Shown here one piece after another: positions 1-8,705 of a stretch of DNA of 64,000 bases. Every line of letters starts with the position of its first letter. Within the stretch, counting starts at the first letter, position 1. The notes under the pieces were generated by a model. That model was not told the DNA's origin. It saw only the letters and a program-made list of their open reading frames with translations, and made no database searches. Position numbers and translations under genes: made by a program. The DNA is from Pontivivens nitratireducens (GTDB lineage: Bacteria > Pseudomonadota > Alphaproteobacteria > Rhodobacterales > Rhodobacteraceae): contig NZ_JACJUQ010000001.1 of NCBI RefSeq assembly GCF_014235845.1, positions 1 to 64,000 of the forward strand. Reading direction: 5' to 3'.

Positions 1-28
1 CCTCATCGCTCAGTTCATGTCGCCGCAT
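1..28 (-). CDS. IS5-family transposase, N-terminal fragment
   Basis: Only the first nine codons are in the window, reading MRRHELSDE. This matches the usual opening of IS5/IS427-type DDE transposases (M-R-R-x-E-L-[ST]-D-E-Q-W). A strong GAGGAGG ribosome-binding site sits eight to nine bases upstream of the ATG. The gene continues beyond the left edge. The family call comes from this short N-terminus and the adjacent IS-like end, so it is tentative. Confidence 0.5.
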
Positions 29-100
29 CACAACCTCCTCTGTCGGAGATACTGAATCACGCGACGAACGAATGGGGAAGCCTGATTATGGGGACAGACC
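1..100 (-). mobile_element. End of an IS5-like insertion sequence (left part outside window)
   Basis: A transposase start lies at 28 on the minus strand. Between it and position 100 is a short leader whose outer end, read on the minus strand, begins GGGTCTGTCCCCATAATCAG, which has the look of an IS terminal inverted repeat. The bases just outside (101-104) are CTAG, a target type used by IS5-family elements. The other end of the element is outside the window, so the repeat pairing and the target duplication cannot be confirmed. Confidence 0.55.
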
Positions 101-1000
101 CTAGGCCAGCCAAAGCATCAGGCTCAACACCGCCAGCAAAGCCGTCAGCAAACCCCACGCCCGCCACATCAGCCGGGTCGCGGCCACGATGTCGCGCCGG
201 GCGGGATCGCGGCCCTGCGGGTTCAGCCACGGGTCGTTCGACGGCCCTTCGGCATAGTCGCGCGGTCCGGACAGGCGCAGACCCAGGGCGGCGGCCATGG
301 CGCTTTCGGGCCAGCCCGCATTGGGGGAGCGATGTCGCCGCGCATCGCGCCACATCACCGGCCAGACCGCCCGGTTCAGGGATGCGACCGCGATCAGGCA
401 TCCTGTCAGGCGGGCGGGGATCAGGTTCATCACATCGTCCAGACGGGCGGCGGCCCAGCCGAATGCCTCGTACCGGGCGGAGCGATGGCCGATCATGCTG
501 TCAGCCGTATTCACCGCCTTGTAGATCAGCAAGCCGGGCAGCCCGGCCAGTACGAACCAGAACGCCGGCGCGACGACGCCGTCCGACAGGTTTTCCGCCC
601 CGCTTTCGATTGCCGCCCGTGCAATCGCTGCTTCGTCGAGCGTTTCAGTGTTCCTGCCCACGATCATCGAGACGGCGTGTCGCCCCTGGTCCAACCCGGC
701 ATCCAAGCCCTCAGCCACCGCACGGACATGCGTGGTCAGGCTGCGCTGCGCCAGCAGGATCGCCACGATCACGATATGCAGCGGCCCGGGCAGGAACGAC
801 AGCACCCATCCCAGCCCGCCGGATGCGAGCAGCAGCAGGCAGAGCGCCAGCACGCCCGCGCGCCGTGAACGGTCGTTCAGGCGACGTTCCAAGGCGGCGA
901 CCATCTGTCCCATCCCGACGGCGGGATGGGGGATGCGCGACCACAGCCACGCCGGCTCACCCACCAGAGCATCCAGAAGCAGGGCGGCGGTCAGGATCAC
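101..1000 (-). CDS. cobD: Adenosylcobinamide-phosphate synthase (CobD/CbiB)
   Basis: Integral membrane enzyme that attaches (R)-1-amino-2-propanol or its phosphate to adenosylcobyric acid, giving adenosylcobinamide (phosphate) in cobalamin synthesis. The 299-residue protein starts LTAALLLDALVGEP, the family's N-terminal signature, and carries the central GRNTETLDE and ESGAENLSDGVVAP motifs plus several hydrophobic segments. A GTG start at 1000 is chosen because it makes a GTGA overlap with the cobC stop and gives the family's usual length; the open frame continues upstream inside cobC but that part is not family sequence. The stop codon TAG lies exactly at the edge of the IS element. Confidence 0.93.
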   Translation of the reverse strand: MILTAALLLDALVGEPAWLWSRIPHPAVGMGQMVAALERRLNDRSRRAGVLALCLLLLASGGLGWVLSFLPGPLHIVIVAILLAQRSLTTHVRAVAEGLDAGLDQGRHAVSMIVGRNTETLDEAAIARAAIESGAENLSDGVVAPAFWFVLAGLPGLLIYKAVNTADSMIGHRSARYEAFGWAAARLDDVMNLIPARLTGCLIAVASLNRAVWPVMWRDARRHRSPNAGWPESAMAAALGLRLSGPRDYAEGPSNDPWLNPQGRDPARRDIVAATRLMWRAWGLLTALLAVLSLMLWLA

Positions 1001-1953
1001 GCCAGCGCCCGTGCAATACGCTCCAGCCCGGACGCATCGGCGGGCAGGCCCAGCCTGATCCAGTCGGGCCGGTCCTCGAACACGCGGCTCCAGATATGAT
1101 GGCGGGCCAGTCTGGTCTGCGTGGCGAGGCCGTCGTGCACCACATACAGCCGAAACAGGCTGGTGCCACCTACGATGCGCGCGCCGCTCATCGTCATCAC
1201 CCGGTCCAGATGACCCGCCATCGACGCCAGATGAACCCGCGTATCCTCGGCCCAGTCGGGGTCGCTCAGGGCTTGCGTGCCGATCGTCAAGGCAGGGCCG
1301 GAGGCCGCCCACGGCCCCAGATGCTGCCGCAACAGACGGGCATTTTCCTGCGAGCAGATCGCGAAGCCCAAGCGCAGGCCAGCCAAGCCCCAAAACTTCC
1401 CGAAGCTTTTGAGCACGACGAAGTTCGGGTGGCTGGCATGCGCGACATGTGAGGCACAGCCGACATCCGCGAAGCTCTCATCCACGATTGTCAGGGTTGT
1501 GTCATGCGGTGTCACCCGGTGCAGCCGTCCGTCGGGATTGTTGGGGTGAACAACGATCCGCGTGGCCGGAACCACTTGCGACGGTTCCGTATCCTCCACC
1601 GCGAAGCCCGCTGCGCGAAAGGCCGCGGCATGCTCGTTATAGGTAGGGCCCGAGACATGCACCGGACCCGCCCCGGCCAGGGCCGGCATGGCCGCGATCA
1701 GGGCCGAGGCGCCGGGCGCTATGACGACCTCGGCCTCATCAGGTATGGCCCAGAAAACGCGCGCCGCGTCCTCCAGCGCCGCGAATGCGGCGCGGTCCGG
1801 CAGGTCGGTCCAGCTCGACATGTCGATGGGGGGGATCGGATAGGAATTGGGATTGATGCCGGTGGACAGATCGAGCCATCCCGCGCGTGTGCCCCCATGA
1901 CACGCGATAGCACGATCCAGATCTCCGCCGTGCTCACGCTCTGGTCGAATCAT
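997..1953 (-). CDS. cobC: Threonine-phosphate decarboxylase (CobC)
   Basis: PLP-dependent class I/II aminotransferase-fold enzyme that decarboxylates L-threonine phosphate to (R)-1-amino-2-propanol phosphate, the aminopropanol linker of cobalamin used by the next gene, cobD. The 318-residue protein shows LDLSTGINPN near residue 28, HPNNPDG near 136, the PLP-phosphate aspartate in VDES (about 158) and the Schiff-base lysine in SFGKFWGLAGLRLGF (about K186). It overlaps cobD by four bases (GTGA), so the two are translationally coupled. A clear Shine-Dalgarno is lacking: GAGG lies about 14 bases upstream. Confidence 0.93.
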   Translation of the reverse strand: MIRPEREHGGDLDRAIACHGGTRAGWLDLSTGINPNSYPIPPIDMSSWTDLPDRAAFAALEDAARVFWAIPDEAEVVIAPGASALIAAMPALAGAGPVHVSGPTYNEHAAAFRAAGFAVEDTEPSQVVPATRIVVHPNNPDGRLHRVTPHDTTLTIVDESFADVGCASHVAHASHPNFVVLKSFGKFWGLAGLRLGFAICSQENARLLRQHLGPWAASGPALTIGTQALSDPDWAEDTRVHLASMAGHLDRVMTMSGARIVGGTSLFRLYVVHDGLATQTRLARHHIWSRVFEDRPDWIRLGLPADASGLERIARALA

Positions 1954-2186
1954 GATTATTCAAATAACCTCAGGGTTGTTAGAAGTCCGCCTCGGATGCT
2001 AGGGTCACAGGACCATGCAGTTCAGGCGGGTTCAAGGGCAAGCGCTTCCGACGTGGGGAAGGAGTGCTGCGGGGGGTGAGTGACAGGCCCTGAAGAAGGG
2101 CGATGCCGATCTTGGCCGGGGGGCGGATCGGCGTCAGGTCAGGGATGCGAACAGCCGACAGGCCGTTTGCCCCAACCGATTGTCAC
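1954..2186 (-). other. Structured intergenic region between yqjG and cobC
   Basis: No gene seen. The region is full of dyads. A perfect 12-base inverted pair, GGGTGAGTGACA at 2074-2085 and its complement at 2181-2192, encloses a ten-base-pair hairpin (2102-2111 with 2126-2135, loop 14). A further dyad (1963-1969 with 1974-1980) lies just before the cobC start. The large hairpin could serve as a terminator for yqjG or as part of a cobC leader. The conserved boxes of the AdoCbl riboswitch, including the GCCACTG B12 box, are not visible. Confidence 0.5.
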
Positions 2187-3197
2187 TCACCCATTCTGCC
2201 CTTCAGGGCTGTCAGGCACGTCTGGGCCGCGACCATGCGGGCGCGTCCAGTCGGTGTTCGGCCCGACGGGAACGATCCGGTGCGGATTGATATTTGCATG
2301 ACTGTAGTAATAGTGCCGCGCGATATGGTCGAAATGAACCGTCTCCGCGACACCGGGCCACTGGTACAGTTCCCGTGTATAGTCCCACAGATGCGGATAT
2401 TCGATCAGCTTGGCGCGATTGCACTTGAAGTGCCCGTGATAGACCAGATCGAAGCGGAACAGCGTGACGGCCAGCCGCCAGTCCGCCTCGGTTATCCGCG
2501 CGCCCATCAGGTAACGACGCGTGGTGAGGCGATCCTCCAGCCAGTTCATCGTATCGTTGAGGGCACCCACAGCCTCATCATAGGCGGATTGGGTCTTGGC
2601 GAAACCAGCACGATAAACGCCGTTGTTCAGCGTTTCGTAGATGCGCGCGTTTACCGGCTCCATCTCCTCACGCAGGTCTTGCGGCCAGAAATCGAGGGTG
2701 TTGCCTGTCAAACCGTCGAACGCATCGTTGAAAATGCGGATGATCTCGGAGCTTTCGTTGTTGACGATGGTGCCGGTCTGCTTGTCCCACAGAACGGGCA
2801 CGGTCACCCGGCCCGAAACGTCTGGATCGGCCTTGATATAGATCTCGCGCAGGAAGGATTTGCCGAACAGGGTGTCGCCCGTCGCGCCGGGAAACGTCTC
2901 GTCGAAGGTCCATCCATCGTCGAGCATGTGGGGATGCACGACGGAAATGCTGATATGGTCGGTCAGCCCCTTGAGCACGCGAAAGATCAACGCCCGATGC
3001 GCCCATGGGCAAGCATATGAGACATAGAGGTGATATCGCCCGCTTTGCGCCGCGAACCCCGTCTGCCCCGACGGCCCGGCGGTTCCGTCCGGTGTGATCC
3101 AGTTGTGAAACGATGTCGGTTTGCGATCGAATGAACCGTCATCGGTGTGGTCCAGCAAATCCTCACTGACCCATTTTCCTTCGACCAGCTTGCCCAT
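2187..3197 (-). CDS. yqjG: Glutathionyl-hydroquinone reductase (Xi-class GST, YqjG/EcfG type)
   Basis: Cytosolic enzyme that uses glutathione to reduce glutathionyl-hydroquinones and related quinone adducts. The 336-residue protein has the Xi-class layout: an N-terminal extension with W and G residues, the catalytic CPWAHR motif (Cys about 63), a thioredoxin-like domain with VPVLWDK, and an all-helical C-terminal domain (residues about 170-310) ending in the family's HYYYSHANINPHRIVP stretch. A GGGAGGT ribosome-binding site precedes the ATG. It lies upstream of cobC on the same strand, separated by a structured 233-base gap, so it is probably a separate unit. Confidence 0.93.
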   Translation of the reverse strand: MGKLVEGKWVSEDLLDHTDDGSFDRKPTSFHNWITPDGTAGPSGQTGFAAQSGRYHLYVSYACPWAHRALIFRVLKGLTDHISISVVHPHMLDDGWTFDETFPGATGDTLFGKSFLREIYIKADPDVSGRVTVPVLWDKQTGTIVNNESSEIIRIFNDAFDGLTGNTLDFWPQDLREEMEPVNARIYETLNNGVYRAGFAKTQSAYDEAVGALNDTMNWLEDRLTTRRYLMGARITEADWRLAVTLFRFDLVYHGHFKCNRAKLIEYPHLWDYTRELYQWPGVAETVHFDHIARHYYYSHANINPHRIVPVGPNTDWTRPHGRGPDVPDSPEGQNG

Positions 3198-3407
3198 GAT
3201 GCTACCTCCCTGTTCAGCTGATTATGTGACGTAGGTCCTCGGCTGATAAGGGCGAAGTTTCGGGCTAAACTGTTTACGGCCCGACAGCGCGATATGCGCC
3301 TATTTGGTGGGTCGACACGAATCTTTCTTCGTGTTGGGGTAAGACGACTTAATATATCCGGTTTGGTCATGCGAACTCGGATCATGCTTCGCGAATGAGG
3401 GGATCAG

Positions 3408-3743
3408 ATGGACATTCACCTGCCGGAACACATCGTGGCGGAGCTTGGGCATGTGGAGCCAAGCGACCGCAAACACCGGCTTCGTGTGCGTGACGGGTCG
3501 CTGGTCGTCGATGTGATCGACCTGGACGAGACTGGATTTTCCGTCGCATCCGATGCGGCCCCCCTGCGCGGTGCTGTGGCCGTTCTGGATGGCTCGCGTC
3601 ATATCGCCGATTGCCTTATCGTGGCAGCTGAGGGCGAGGGGCGTATCATGCGCTACGAGTACAAGCGGTGGACGCAGGTCTCACCAAAGGCCCCCTTGGA
3701 CTACGTTCGGGAGGAGAACGCGCCCATAGCCCTGTTGCGATAA
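3408..3743 (+). CDS. Conserved hypothetical protein, Rhodobacterales type
   Basis: Small protein of 111 residues with a GAGGGG ribosome-binding site four bases before the ATG. It has no signal peptide or membrane segment. The pattern of short beta-strand-like stretches (RHRLRV-like start, VVDVIDLDETGFSV, a loop, RHIADCLIVA, RYEYKRWTQ) and the closing P-L-D-[FY]-x-R-x-x-x-A-P tail match a family I recall from Rhodobacteraceae genomes, where it has no assigned function. The fold could be PilZ-like, but the PilZ c-di-GMP residues (RxxxR, D/NxSxxG) are not convincing. It is divergent from yqjG. Confidence 0.7.
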   Translation: MDIHLPEHIVAELGHVEPSDRKHRLRVRDGSLVVDVIDLDETGFSVASDAAPLRGAVAVLDGSRHIADCLIVAAEGEGRIMRYEYKRWTQVSPKAPLDYVREENAPIALLR

Positions 3744-4043
3744 TCGCGGCGGACCTGTCGGGGGCAGGTGTGTCTACCGGATAGAACCGATATTGTGGTC
3801 CCGGTATTGCTGTCCGGGGCACGGTTTCCATAAGTCGCTCTTGCCCGGGCAGTGGCATCACAGGCGGGTGCGTGGCCTCGGCATGATGCCAACGTGCTGG
3901 CGAATGCACACTCGTCGATCACTTAGATGGAATGGATTGCTGCGATGCCGGACCTCGATGAGCATGGCGTTCCGACCGATCAGTCGCGCGCGCACGACCC
4001 GATCCGTGGCGGCCTGTCCCCGGGGCATTGAGAGACGGCGCAA
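3744..4043 (+). other. 300-base gap with a doubtful 34-codon ORF
   Basis: No recognisable gene or RNA. A short open frame at 3927-4031 (ATG to TGA, 34 codons, with an internal ATG at 3945 opening MPDLDEHGVP) ends 12 bases before the opgC start and has a protein-like composition, but neither ATG has a ribosome-binding site. It may be a leader peptide or chance. The rest holds short dyads only. Promoter elements for opgC presumably lie here but none is clear. Confidence 0.3.
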
Positions 4044-5642
4044 ATGACCACAGCTCAATCTGCTACCCCGCTGGCCACACCCGCGAAATATCGCGATCCC
4101 AGATTGGATTTCTTTCGCGGGCTGGCGATGTTCGTCATCCTGCTGGCGCATACGCCCGGCAATACGTGGACGTTGTGGGTTCCCGCGCGGTTCGGATTCT
4201 CGGACGGGGCGGATCTGTTCGTCTTCTGCTCGGGCATGGCGTCGGCGCTGGCCTTTGGCGGCATCTTCGCCAGGGCGGGATGGTGGCTGGGCACGGCCCG
4301 GATCGCGCACCGAATATGGCAAGTCTACTGGGCGCATATCGGCATCTTTCTGGTCACGGCGCTGCTGCTTTTTTCCATCGACCATTTCGGTATGGGCGAC
4401 CCGGCGGTCCGCTATATCGAACGACCCTATATCGTGCCGTTCTTTACCCAGACGGGCGAGGCTTTGCTGGGTCTTCTGACGCTCGGCTATGTGCCGGGGC
4501 TGTTCGACATCCTGCCGATGTATATCGCTATCCTGGCGATGATTCCGGTTGTGATGTTGATCCATCGAGCGCTGGGAACCGCAGCTGTCCTAATCGCCGT
4601 GGGCGCAATGTGGCTGTGCGCCAACCTGTCGGGCTGGGCACTGGAGGTGGAAGACCCCGCCCCGCTGGGCACCTTCGGAGAAAGACTTTACGTGACAGGA
4701 CAAGCGCTGTCCTTTCTGAGCCTGCCCGGCAATCCATGGGGTGATGGGCGCTGGTTCTTCAATCCATTCGCGTGGCAGATCGTCTTTTTCAGCGGCTTCG
4801 TCCTCGGCATGAAATGGGTGCCCGCCCCGCCGCGCAGTCGCAGGCTGTTTTGGGTGGCAGTTGTGTTCGTCCTCATGGTTGTGCCGTTCGCGTGGTTCAA
4901 GATCCATCGCGGCCTGTATCTGCCCGATGAATGGGCGGTCCAGAACTGGATCGAGGCAACGCGCGACGCCATCCGCCCTCTGTGGTGGAAAACGGAACAG
5001 GGCGCGTTGCGATATCTGCATTTTCTGGCCACCGCCTATATCGCGTGGATGCTGGTGGGCACCGGCGGCAGGCGGTTGAGCGAGGGTTTCGCGGCCCCGC
5101 GAGCGGCGAAGCCGCTGGCGCTCGCCCTGGCAGGCGTGGTGCTGGTGCTGACCGTTCCCTACACCTATGTCGATTCGATCAGAAACCACGTCCCGCCGCT
5201 GAACGATTTCTTCGTCTGGTTGCTGGACGACCGGGCACCGGCCCTGCTGGGCATAAGCCTGTTTGCCCATCCGGATCGCATCGGGCTGTTGCAGATCGCG
5301 CATCTGATCGCCGCGATCGTGCTGCTGTGGGCGGCGATTGGCGAGGCCGCCCGTCACTGGGTCACGCATGATCTGGTCGGGTATGTCGTGCCCGTCATTC
5401 GCAAGGTCGGGACGCAAAGCCTCGCCTGTTTCATGGTGTCGATCCCGCTGAGCCAGATCGACGGCTTGTTGCTGGACGTGATTGGGCGTGCGCCCTGGTC
5501 GTGGTGGCTGGTGAACTGCTTTGGCATGGGGATGCTGATCGCGACGGCTTACTTTGTCGGCTGGATCAAGGGCAGTCCGTGGCGCGGCACCGCACCCGCG
5601 ACAGATGCGCCCGAAGTTGGGCGTGGTGCCCTTGCGCGCTAG
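4044..5642 (+). CDS. opgC: OpgC-type membrane succinyltransferase for periplasmic glucans
   Basis: Polytopic inner-membrane protein of 532 residues. OpgC proteins transfer succinyl groups to osmoregulated periplasmic glucans. The family opening is present: PRLDFFRGLAMFVILLAHTP (about 18-37), then FGFSDGADLFVFCSGMASAL. About ten hydrophobic segments follow, with a further signature near the end (RKVGTQSLACFMVSIPLSQ). It is longer than the roughly 370-400 residues usual for OpgC because of an extended central region (about 225-390). The GT synthesising the glucan, opgH, lies 4.5 kb away, with an unrelated block between them. Confidence 0.85.
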   Translation: MTTAQSATPLATPAKYRDPRLDFFRGLAMFVILLAHTPGNTWTLWVPARFGFSDGADLFVFCSGMASALAFGGIFARAGWWLGTARIAHRIWQVYWAHIGIFLVTALLLFSIDHFGMGDPAVRYIERPYIVPFFTQTGEALLGLLTLGYVPGLFDILPMYIAILAMIPVVMLIHRALGTAAVLIAVGAMWLCANLSGWALEVEDPAPLGTFGERLYVTGQALSFLSLPGNPWGDGRWFFNPFAWQIVFFSGFVLGMKWVPAPPRSRRLFWVAVVFVLMVVPFAWFKIHRGLYLPDEWAVQNWIEATRDAIRPLWWKTEQGALRYLHFLATAYIAWMLVGTGGRRLSEGFAAPRAAKPLALALAGVVLVLTVPYTYVDSIRNHVPPLNDFFVWLLDDRAPALLGISLFAHPDRIGLLQIAHLIAAIVLLWAAIGEAARHWVTHDLVGYVVPVIRKVGTQSLACFMVSIPLSQIDGLLLDVIGRAPWSWWLVNCFGMGMLIATAYFVGWIKGSPWRGTAPATDAPEVGRGALAR

Positions 5643-5666
5643 GTCATGGCGAAACAGAGGAACGCC

Positions 5667-6365
5667 ATGGATATCTCCACCAAGCCTGTCACACCGCTGC
5701 TGCCACGTCGATGTGAGACGGGGCCGGTGGTGATCGCGCAACTGGGGCAGACGCTGGACGGTCGCATCGCGACGGTCACGGGGGCCTCGAAATACATCAA
5801 TGGCAGCGCGGCACTGGACCATCTGCACAGATTGCGCGCGCAGGTCGATGCCGTGCTGGTCGGGGTCGGCACCGCGATGGCGGACGACCCGCAACTAACG
5901 GTCCGTCGGGTCGATGGGGCACATCCTGCGCGGGTGGTGATTGACCCCAAGGGCCGCGCATCCGCCGGGCTGCGGCTGTTCGGTGATGGACAGGCGCCGG
6001 TATTCGTCGTGACCAGTCCGGGCGTCGCCGTTCCCGACGGGGCGACCCCGATCCGCATTGATCCGCGTGACGGCCAGTTGCCCCCTGGGGCCATCGTCGC
6101 GGCCCTGTCCGCGATGGGATTGCAGCGTTTGCTGGTGGAGGGCGGGGCGGACACGCTTGCACGATTCCTTGACGCGGACGCGGTCGATCTGCTCCATATC
6201 CTCATGGCTCCGATGATCCTGGGTTCGGGCAAGGCCGGTCTGGCGCTGAAGCCTGTCGAAAGCCTGAAGGAGGCCCGCAGGCCGCAAACCGGGGTTCACG
6301 TCTTCGATGACGGGGATGTCCTGTTCACCTGCGATCTGCGCCAGAATTGGGAGAGGGACGAATGA
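5667..6365 (+). CDS. RibD C-terminal-domain reductase (pyrimidine/pterin reductase family)
   Basis: NADPH-dependent reductase of the RibD-C/DHFR-like superfamily, without the deaminase domain that full RibD carries. Visible family motifs are QTLDGRIATVTG, YINGSAALDHLHRLRAQVDAVLVGVGT, MADDPQLTVR and RLLVEGGADTLARFL. I place the start at 5667 (232 residues) because GAGG lies six bases ahead; an in-frame ATG at 5646 has only a weak site. Its stop overlaps the cytochrome b561 start (ATGA). Stand-alone RibD-C proteins act on ribosylated pyrimidines or on related heterocycles. Next to a pterin-synthase-like operon this one may act on a pyrimidine or pterin intermediate (inference). Confidence 0.88.
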   Translation: MDISTKPVTPLLPRRCETGPVVIAQLGQTLDGRIATVTGASKYINGSAALDHLHRLRAQVDAVLVGVGTAMADDPQLTVRRVDGAHPARVVIDPKGRASAGLRLFGDGQAPVFVVTSPGVAVPDGATPIRIDPRDGQLPPGAIVAALSAMGLQRLLVEGGADTLARFLDADAVDLLHILMAPMILGSGKAGLALKPVESLKEARRPQTGVHVFDDGDVLFTCDLRQNWERDE

Positions 6366-6913
6366 CCTACACCTACCCGGCCGCGCGCCGTGCCCTGCAC
6401 TGGATCATCGCGGTTCTGGTCCTGCTGATGCTGCCCTATGGGATGATCTTTACCGATTTCGACAACAAGCCCGTGATCGAGGGCATTCTGGGAACCGGAT
6501 CGTTCGACGTGATGTACGATCTGCACAAAAGCACCGGGATCCTCATCCTGTGCCTGATGGTGATCCGGATCGTGCTGGCATTTCTTCAACCCAAACCACC
6601 ATATCGTGCCCCCCTGACCAAGGCGGAGAAAGCAGGGTCGGGCGCGGTTCACGGTCTGCTCTATGCGCTGCTGGTCATCATGCCGGTTCTGGGATGGGTC
6701 GGGGTCAGCGCGTATCGCGCGCCTTTGCCGTTTTACGGCCTGTTTCAGGTGCCGCCCATCGTGGCGCAGAACCGCCCGCTGGCGGAGAATGCCTTCGAGT
6801 TGCACGAACTGGCGGCCAAGATCGTGATCGTGCTGCTGATCGCCCATATCGGTGCGGCGCTTTATCACGGGTTCGTCAAGAAGGACGGCTTGCTGCGGCG
6901 GATGCTGGGTTAG
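6362..6913 (+). CDS. Cytochrome b561
   Basis: Four-helix inner-membrane di-haem b protein of 183 residues that passes electrons between the quinone pool or other donors and periplasmic or membrane acceptors. The start motif Y-x-x-A-x-R-x-L-HW (His about 12), the conserved HKSTGI histidine at the start of the second helix, and the later ELHELAAK and AHIGAALYHGF histidines fit the bacterial b561 family. The ATG at 6362 has a GAGAGGG site and overlaps the preceding stop by four bases, so it is coupled to the RibD-type reductase. It ends tail-to-tail, overlapping the methyltransferase gene by four bases. Confidence 0.92.
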   Translation: MTYTYPAARRALHWIIAVLVLLMLPYGMIFTDFDNKPVIEGILGTGSFDVMYDLHKSTGILILCLMVIRIVLAFLQPKPPYRAPLTKAEKAGSGAVHGLLYALLVIMPVLGWVGVSAYRAPLPFYGLFQVPPIVAQNRPLAENAFELHELAAKIVIVLLIAHIGAALYHGFVKKDGLLRRMLG

Positions 6914-7686
6914 TCGCGCGGCAGGGCCAGCAGATCGGTATGACCGATGCGCACATGATCCGCCGCGGCCCTGCCGGCGGCCCAGTCCTCTAGCTGCGCG
7001 TCGGTCAAAGCGCCACTTTGCGCGACAGCCTCGGCGGATCCGGCGGCGAGGGCTGAGATCAGGTCGCGTTCCTTACCGTCCAGTATCCACGGGCTGTCGC
7101 CCAGCCAGACGCGGTGCGTCTCGCCAGCCAGCTTTTCTGCCAGGTATCGCGCGGCGTCCGGGCCCATGGCGGGGCCGAACCCCTTGTCCGTGCGCTGATG
7201 ATCCAGAAAGGCGGCTTGCGCCACGCCCTCATGCGGTGGCTCCGGCGTCCAGACCTCCACCCCGTCATAGCTGAGCGCCATGTAGAGCGCCGTCCCGCGT
7301 GGCAGGGCACAGGCCAATCGGTCGAGCCATGTCGAGGAGGCAAGGTCGATCAGCGCGGAGCCGCAGATGATATCGGGTCGAACATCGCTGATCACGGCCT
7401 CCAGATCCTGAACCAGATCGAGATGGCGTGCCGGGGCGAAGGTCGGCTCATCGCCATGGCGGCGGTGGGCCTCTGCCAGCAGGGCGGTGTCGATATCCGT
7501 CAGGGTCCAATGGCCCCCCAGCGCGGGTGCCAATGCGCGATAGCTCGATCCGGTGCCGCTGCCTAGATCGAGAACGCGAACAGGCCGTCCGGCGGTCCAA
7601 TCGGTCAGTCTGGCGATCAGGGCGCTGTCGCGGGCGCGACTGTCGGCGGGTTCGCGCAAGTTCAGCCAGTCGATGGAAAAACTCAT
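6910..7686 (-). CDS. Class I SAM-dependent methyltransferase (small-molecule type)
   Basis: 258-residue cytosolic methyltransferase. It has the Rossmann motif VRVLDLGSGTGSSYRALAP (about 34-52), an acidic residue closing the second strand in LTDID (about 60-64), and a motif IV-like segment DIICGSALIDLAS. It is the last gene of a four-gene minus-strand operon and overlaps the glycosyltransferase stop (ATGA at 7683-7686). The frame stays open upstream, but that region is the glycosyltransferase read out of frame. The substrate is unknown; context suggests it modifies the product of the dehydrogenase/pterin-synthase-like/glycosyltransferase genes ahead of it. Confidence 0.85.
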   Translation of the reverse strand: MSFSIDWLNLREPADSRARDSALIARLTDWTAGRPVRVLDLGSGTGSSYRALAPALGGHWTLTDIDTALLAEAHRRHGDEPTFAPARHLDLVQDLEAVISDVRPDIICGSALIDLASSTWLDRLACALPRGTALYMALSYDGVEVWTPEPPHEGVAQAAFLDHQRTDKGFGPAMGPDAARYLAEKLAGETHRVWLGDSPWILDGKERDLISALAAGSAEAVAQSGALTDAQLEDWAAGRAAADHVRIGHTDLLALPRD

Positions 7687-8705
7687 GTCGCCACCCGGTT
7701 CAGAACATCGCGGATCACGCTCGCCGTATCCGGCCAGCCGGGCAGGGACAGCGCGTGGGCCCGCCCGCCGCTGGCCAGCCGTTCGGCCAGTTGCCCGTCG
7801 GTCAGCACCGCCCGCAGTGAGCGTGCCAGCGCGCGTGCATCGCCCGGTTCGGTCAGCAGCCCGGCCGTGCCGGGAACCACGTCGCTGACTGCGCCGCCTG
7901 CGCATCCGACGATGGGCAGACCGCTCAGCATCGCCTCGGTAAAGGCCATGCCGTAACCCTCGTAGTGGGAGGGCAGGCAAAACAGATCCGCCTGGCTGCG
8001 CAAATCGGTCAACGCTTGCTGTGAAATGGGGCCGATCTGTTCGATCCGGTCGTGCAAGCCGGTCTCCGCGATCAATGTTTGCAAAGTGTCGAACCATTCC
8101 GCGTCAGGTTTCGGCCCCGCCCAGATGGCCCGCCACGGCAGATCGCTGATCGAGGTGAGCGCCTCGATCAGCACGTCGTGCCCCTTGCGCGGGGTCAGGG
8201 ATGCGACGGTCAGGATGATGGGCGGCGTTCCCGTGCGTGGGGCGACAGGGGCAGGATCCAATCCCGGCTCGGCCACATGAATGCGGCTTTCGTCCACATT
8301 GTACAGATCGTGCAAGGTCCGGGCCGTCGTCGTGCTGGTCACGATCACCGCTGCGGCGCGTTGCAGGGCGGCGCGCTCGCTGCTCATGAGCTGTTTCGCC
8401 GTTTCGGGCGCGATCCCCGTTTCCAACGCGAGGGGGTGGTGACACAATGCCACGATCGGGTTTGGCAGGGCGCTCAGCGCTTCCTGCGGGAACGCGCCGA
8501 AGGCCAGCCCGTCGATCAGAAGCGGGCCGTGCGCGCCCTTCAGCAGATCGAGACTGTGCGCCACATCCCCGTCCGAGGGGAACGGAAACCCGCCCGGCAG
8601 CGCCAGATGTGTCAGGTCCGGCAGTTCACGCAGCACCGCACGATCATAGGCGTAGCCGCCGCTGGTCGTGTTCAGGTCGCCGGGGATCGCGAAGGTGCCT
8701 GTCAA
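7683..8705 (-). CDS. Glycosyltransferase family 4 (GT-B fold)
   Basis: 340-residue GT-B enzyme. The N-terminal half opens [21 protein letters not shown], a glycine-rich acceptor-side motif. The C-terminal half has [20 protein letters not shown] (sugar-nucleotide domain start) and the donor-binding segment [22 protein letters not shown] with the EX7E-type glutamates. I choose the TTG start at 8705 because it overlaps the upstream stop (TTGA) and begins the conserved sequence. No signal peptide or membrane segment is seen, so it acts in the cytosol. Such an enzyme beside a pterin-synthase homologue suggests a glycosylated small molecule rather than a surface polysaccharide (inference). Confidence 0.88.
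   Translation of the reverse strand: MTGTFAIPGDLNTTSGGYAYDRAVLRELPDLTHLALPGGFPFPSDGDVAHSLDLLKGAHGPLLIDGLAFGAFPQEALSALPNPIVALCHHPLALETGIAPETAKQLMSSERAALQRAAAVIVTSTTTARTLHDLYNVDESRIHVAEPGLDPAPVAPRTGTPPIILTVASLTPRKGHDVLIEALTSISDLPWRAIWAGPKPDAEWFDTLQTLIAETGLHDRIEQIGPISQQALTDLRSQADLFCLPSHYEGYGMAFTEAMLSGLPIVGCAGGAVSDVVPGTAGLLTEPGDARALARSLRAVLTDGQLAERLASGGRAHALSLPGWPDTASVIRDVLNRVAT

Noticed and set aside
88-1452. Plus-strand open frame of 454 codons over cobD/cobC
   Set aside because: Arg/Pro/Gly-rich low-sense translation antisense to two intact cobalamin genes; a GC-rich shadow frame.
1954-2186. Cobalamin riboswitch upstream of cobC
   Set aside because: The B12 box and the other conserved AdoCbl riboswitch segments were looked for on the minus strand and not found.
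6910-8097. Longer methyltransferase starting at 8097
   Set aside because: The additional N-terminal part is out-of-frame glycosyltransferase sequence; the ATGA overlap at 7686 marks the real start.
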